A stretch of DNA of 64,000 nt from SB25 sp050180705 (GTDB taxonomy: Bacteria; Bacteroidota; Bacteroidia; Bacteroidales; Tenuifilaceae). Numbering within the stretch: the stretch's first letter is position 1; each line of letters begins with the position of its first letter. Where the stretch lies: assembly GCA_050180705.1 (NCBI GenBank), contig JBFXDX010000012.1, positions 91,355 to 155,354 of the forward strand. The letters run 5' to 3'. Shown here in pieces: positions 61,279-64,000 of the stretch. Below the pieces are notes generated by a model. That model did no database searches, was not told where the DNA came from, and was given only the letters and a program-made list of their open reading frames with translations. A program made the translations under genes and the position numbers.

Positions 61279-62643
61279 TTATTGTTCTGCTTGCTCTTTT
61301 TCTCTAATTGCAGCAAGATCCTGTTTCATTATCTCGGTTGTTTTTGAATCAATCTTATAGAATATCATAAAGATTGCACACGACATATATAGAATTCCTG
61401 GGATTACCGAAACCAGCAATTTAATACCAGTTATGGCAGAGTCGGTTTGAACAGCGTTAGGAACGAATTGAGATATTGCCAAAATCCAACCCGCCAATGC
61501 TGCGCCAATTCCCCAACCTGCCTTTTGGGCAAAAACAGCAGCGGAAAAGTACAGGCCAGTTGCACGCCGGCCAGTCTTCCATTCACCGTAATCGGCTGAG
61601 TCGGCTATCATTGTCCATAGCAAAGGAACGGCTGGAGCATAGGCCATTTTTGCCAAAATATTGAAAATGTATACCGATACCAAATTATTTGCTCCAGGCA
61701 AATATATTAGTATAAAGAAAATTCCAGATATTAATGAGCTGCCAATAAAAACGTTGCGGTTGCCAAATCGTTTTGCCAAAGGTTTTGAAAGAGGCAGGGC
61801 TACTATCAGCGCAACAGTTCCAACAACGTTGAATAGTTGAACGTTATTTTCGTTACCAATGTAGTATTTAAAGTAGTAGGCAACAGCCGCATTCTGTATG
61901 GCAAACATTATGAATGAGATAATTCCAACAATAGCCAGAATTAACCAAGCCGTATTTTTGAAAAGATTCTTAAAATCTTCTTTTAATGAGTTCTGTTGCT
62001 CTTTTGGTGGACTTACACGTTCTTTTGTTGCTTTGAATGTTATGAAGAAGAATATCAAGCTAAGAAAAGCAAAAAGAATAATGGTATATTGGAATCCCTG
62101 TGCCTTATTTCCGTGACCGAACATCTCTGCAAGCGTAAGCGCAAGACCTGTTACAACGAATTGCCCTGCAAATCCTGCAATGAAACGGTAAGTGTTTAAC
62201 CCTGCGCGTTCGTATGTGTCGGGCGACATAACAGCACCAAGGGCAGAGTAGGGAAGGTTGATTGCAGCATAGGCCGTCATTAACAGCACGTATGTACTAC
62301 CAGCATAGATAATTTTACCAATCTCACCAAAATTTGGCGTTGTAAATGTTAGAACTGATAGCAAGGCGTATGGCACAGCACCAAAAAGAATGTATGGTCT
62401 GAATTTTCCCCAGCGCGTGTTTGTTCTATCGGAAACTACTCCAATTATAGGATCTATAGCCATATCCCAAAAGCGGGCAATTAGCATGATGGTTCCTGCT
62501 GCTGCTGCCGAAATACCATAAACATCGGTGTAGAAAAACATAAGCCAGAAACCTACCATATCCCATACAAAATGTGATGCGGTATCGCCTAGTCCGTAAC
62601 CTACTTTTTCCTTGAAAGTTAATTTGGATATTGTACTATTCAT
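61279..62643 (-). CDS. GPH family sugar:cation symporter (MelB-like)
   Basis: Membrane symporter of about 454 residues, 12 helices. GPH family signs: KVGYGLGDTASHFVWDMV at the start, RFWDMAIDPIIGVVSDRT, and TRWGKFRPYILFGAVPYA. It takes up disaccharides or oligosaccharides with Na+ or H+. I use the ATG at 62643 (MNSTISKL); the longer frame adds nine residues. Sits between GH16 and the phosphorylase and would import beta-glucan breakdown products. Confidence 0.92.
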   Translation of the reverse strand: MNSTISKLTFKEKVGYGLGDTASHFVWDMVGFWLMFFYTDVYGISAAAAGTIMLIARFWDMAIDPIIGVVSDRTNTRWGKFRPYILFGAVPYALLSVLTFTTPNFGEIGKIIYAGSTYVLLMTAYAAINLPYSALGAVMSPDTYERAGLNTYRFIAGFAGQFVVTGLALTLAEMFGHGNKAQGFQYTIILFAFLSLIFFFITFKATKERVSPPKEQQNSLKEDFKNLFKNTAWLILAIVGIISFIMFAIQNAAVAYYFKYYIGNENNVQLFNVVGTVALIVALPLSKPLAKRFGNRNVFIGSSLISGIFFILIYLPGANNLVSVYIFNILAKMAYAPAVPLLWTMIADSADYGEWKTGRRATGLYFSAAVFAQKAGWGIGAALAGWILAISQFVPNAVQTDSAITGIKLLVSVIPGILYMSCAIFMIFYKIDSKTTEIMKQDLAAIREKEQAEQ

Positions 62644-62683
62644 AACAAATATTTTTGTGCGAAAATTCATTTAATTCAAATCA

Positions 62684-62713
62684 ACAAAGGGGGAGCGTAA
62701 CTCCACCCTTTGT
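62684..62713 (-). terminator. Intra-cluster hairpin between the GH16 and symporter genes
   Basis: ACAAAGGG/CCCTTTGT with inner GGAG/CTCC, one bulged base and a 5-base loop. The T-run on the minus strand is weak, so it may attenuate or stabilise mRNA instead of ending it. Confidence 0.5.
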
Positions 62714-62742
62714 TTCTCTTCGATTGCAAACCAAGCTCTCAT

Positions 62743-63549
62743 TTATTTTTGAAAAACTCTTACATAATCAACTACCATTTCCTGTGGAAAGGCTGTTGTG
62801 TCTACACCCATAACTCCACCCCACGATCCACCAACGGCAACATTCAGAATTAGGTAGAATGGTTTATTGAATGGCCATTCTTCAAAAGTTTTATGTTCAT
62901 TCGAGAACGAAAAGTATTTTGTGTTGTCGCAGTAAATATCAATTTGTTCGGGAGTCCATTCCACAGAATAGTTGTGAAACTCCTTGTCGGTTCCCGGAAT
63001 GTAAAAGCCTTTGGTTTTTTGAGTGCCAATCTTGAAGTAGTACTTCTGGCAGTGAGTCGATGCAAATATTGAATCGGGCATATATCCTACCAATTCCATT
63101 ATGTCGATTTCTCCGCTAGCAGGCCAAATTCCGTAGGAATTATCGGAAGAAAGCATCCATATTGCAGGCCAAATTCCACGGGAGTAGGGGAGTTTGGCTC
63201 TCACCTCTACTTTCCCGTAAAGCCAATCGCCTTTTCCTTTAGTTATAAGGCGTGCCGATGAATATTCGTTTCCGTTAGTAGGTTCTTTAATGGCTCTGAT
63301 ATGTAAGAAACCATCCTTTACCTCTGCGTTAGCCTTATTATTTGCGGTATACCATTGTAATTCATTGTTACCCCAGCCCCACGAGTTTCCAGCGGTATCG
63401 TAGTTCCATTTGATGCTGTCAACAAGTCCATTTACATCAAACTCATCACTCCAAACCAACTTGTAGTTGGAATTGCTATTGTTGCCATTTGAGCATGCTA
63501 AAAGTGCGAAGGCAAAGAGTGCAGGTATAGTAATTCTAATTAATTTCAT
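62743..63549 (-). CDS. GH16 endo-beta-glucanase (laminarinase-like) lipoprotein
   Basis: Retaining endo-glycosidase of 268 residues. The lipoprotein signal has a lipobox LLAC with C19, followed by a Ser/Asn linker, no acidic export signal. The GH16 active site GEIDIMELVGY supplies E147, D149 and E152; ExDxxE with this spacing (beta-bulge form) fits laminarinase and related enzymes. It likely cuts beta-1,3 or mixed glucans outside the cytoplasm, feeding the GH3 enzyme and symporter of the same cluster. Confidence 0.92.
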   Translation of the reverse strand: MKLIRITIPALFAFALLACSNGNNSNSNYKLVWSDEFDVNGLVDSIKWNYDTAGNSWGWGNNELQWYTANNKANAEVKDGFLHIRAIKEPTNGNEYSSARLITKGKGDWLYGKVEVRAKLPYSRGIWPAIWMLSSDNSYGIWPASGEIDIMELVGYMPDSIFASTHCQKYYFKIGTQKTKGFYIPGTDKEFHNYSVEWTPEQIDIYCDNTKYFSFSNEHKTFEEWPFNKPFYLILNVAVGGSWGGVMGVDTTAFPQEMVVDYVRVFQK

Positions 63550-63589
63550 TGTGCATGTAGTTTGTTTAATATTTTGTTTTTCCTATTGG

Positions 63590-64000
63590 TTACTTTAATT
63601 CAAATTGGTTTTTTAGTCCCGAATTAGAGTTTGGACCTACCCAAACTGTGAATAGACCAGGTTCAATAACTCTATTGTTCCAATCAATGTAGTAAGCCAA
63701 ATCGTTAGCGTTTAGGATGAAAGTAACTTCAACAGATTCGCCAGGTTTGATTTTTACTTTTTGGAATGCTTTCAACTCCTTTACTGGTCGTGTAATGCTG
63801 CCAACAACATCGTGGACGTAGAGTTGAACTGTTTCGAAACCTTCAAGTTTTCCAGTGTTGGTAATGGTTGCAGTAATTGTAATTGCTCCATCTTTTGATA
63901 TTGACGAGGAGGACAGTTTAAGGTCGGAATATTCGAAAGTTGTATATGATAAGCCAAAGCCAAATGGGTAAAGTGGCTCAAATCCATCGTCGAGATGATG
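63590..64000 (-). CDS. GH3 beta-glucosidase, C-terminal part (cut by right window edge)
   Basis: Partial gene: the frame is open from the window edge to a stop at 63590, so the catalytic domain lies outside. Visible residues start at PLYPFGFGLSYTTFEYS, the characteristic GH3 end, followed by a fibronectin-III-like domain (VQLYVHDVVGSITRPVKELK and GLFTVWVGPNSN). GH3 enzymes remove terminal glucose from beta-glucan oligosaccharides. It is first or early in the beta-glucan cluster and lies 40 bases before the GH16 gene. Confidence 0.93.
   Translation of the reverse strand, partial: HHLDDGFEPLYPFGFGLSYTTFEYSDLKLSSSSISKDGAITITATITNTGKLEGFETVQLYVHDVVGSITRPVKELKAFQKVKIKPGESVEVTFILNANDLAYYIDWNNRVIEPGLFTVWVGPNSNSGLKNQFELK

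Noticed and set aside
63781..63987. 68-codon minus-strand ORF near the right edge
   Set aside because: It is out of frame with the GH3 gene, whose frame is open from 64000 to 63590 and encodes a clear FnIII-like domain.

Overview
The window is AT-rich bacterial chromosome from a member of the phylum Bacteroidota, most likely an anaerobic Bacteroidales-type organism. Support comes from Bacteroidota-specific families (BT_3928-type DoxX protein, DUF4293, S46 dipeptidyl-peptidase, CarboxypepD_reg TonB receptor, Reg_prop/Y_Y_Y sensors, GldL/GldM-like proteins) and from several promoters of the Bacteroidota form TTTG-N18-21-TAnnTTTG instead of TTGACA/TATAAT. I cannot name the genus. No rRNA, tRNA, CRISPR array, prophage or transposase gene was seen.

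Layout. 1-9.2 kb: end of a C5-DNA methyltransferase, RDD membrane protein, a divergent EPSP synthase, folP-cdaA (folate and c-di-AMP), tmk, DoxX protein, a DPP7-type peptidase and OsmC. 9.5-17.7 kb: LytTR regulator with a large Reg_prop/Y_Y_Y histidine kinase, a repeat-rich gap, C1 peptidase, SiaC-like protein and a three-gene VTC/DUF4956 operon. 17.7-24.4 kb: an unlisted rubredoxin gene, pepD, cysQ, a TPR-PP2C phosphatase and dnaA. 24.7-33.3 kb: mlaD, an amidase and an lptD-like gene, RidA, the rpsF-rpsR-rplI ribosomal operon, a Bfd-like protein, SirB1-like protein and a nucleoside phosphorylase. 33.5-40.6 kb: DUF4293, a decayed MFS transporter, M16 protease, CapA, TcdA and TatD. 40.9-49.2 kb: a Reg_prop/Y_Y_Y-PP2C sensor, pepT, an S23 four-helix-bundle gene framed by inverted repeats, an OPT transporter and pgeF. 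49.2-52.3 kb: a MITE-like palindromic element, then a PadR operon. 52.4-57.7 kb: a TonB receptor-TPR-LytS kinase-ICMT-LytTR operon. 57.9-64 kb: a beta-glucan cluster (family-94/149-like phosphorylase, GPH symporter, GH16 lipoprotein and the end of a GH3 enzyme).

How the genes work together. Peptide use is a strong theme: exported DPP7, C1 and M16 peptidases, an OPT oligopeptide importer, and cytosolic PepT and PepD. The right end is a compact beta-1,3-glucan route: GH16 cuts outside, GH3 trims, the GPH symporter imports and a large cytosolic phosphorylase could conserve energy. Signalling is dense: two LytTR systems, two SpoIIE/PP2C sensors, a SiaC-like phosphoprotein, c-di-AMP synthesis and a PadR switch.

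The most novel-looking unit is 49524-52265. PadR overlaps a gene whose product joins a HAAS-like N-terminal helical domain, three GldL-like membrane units spaced exactly 60 residues apart, and a GldM-like segment carrying the GldM hallmark LALNVSK. A second, shorter protein follows with two such units. This looks like a PadR-controlled single-chain derivative of the GldL-GldM proton-driven motor, without the other type 9 secretion genes nearby.
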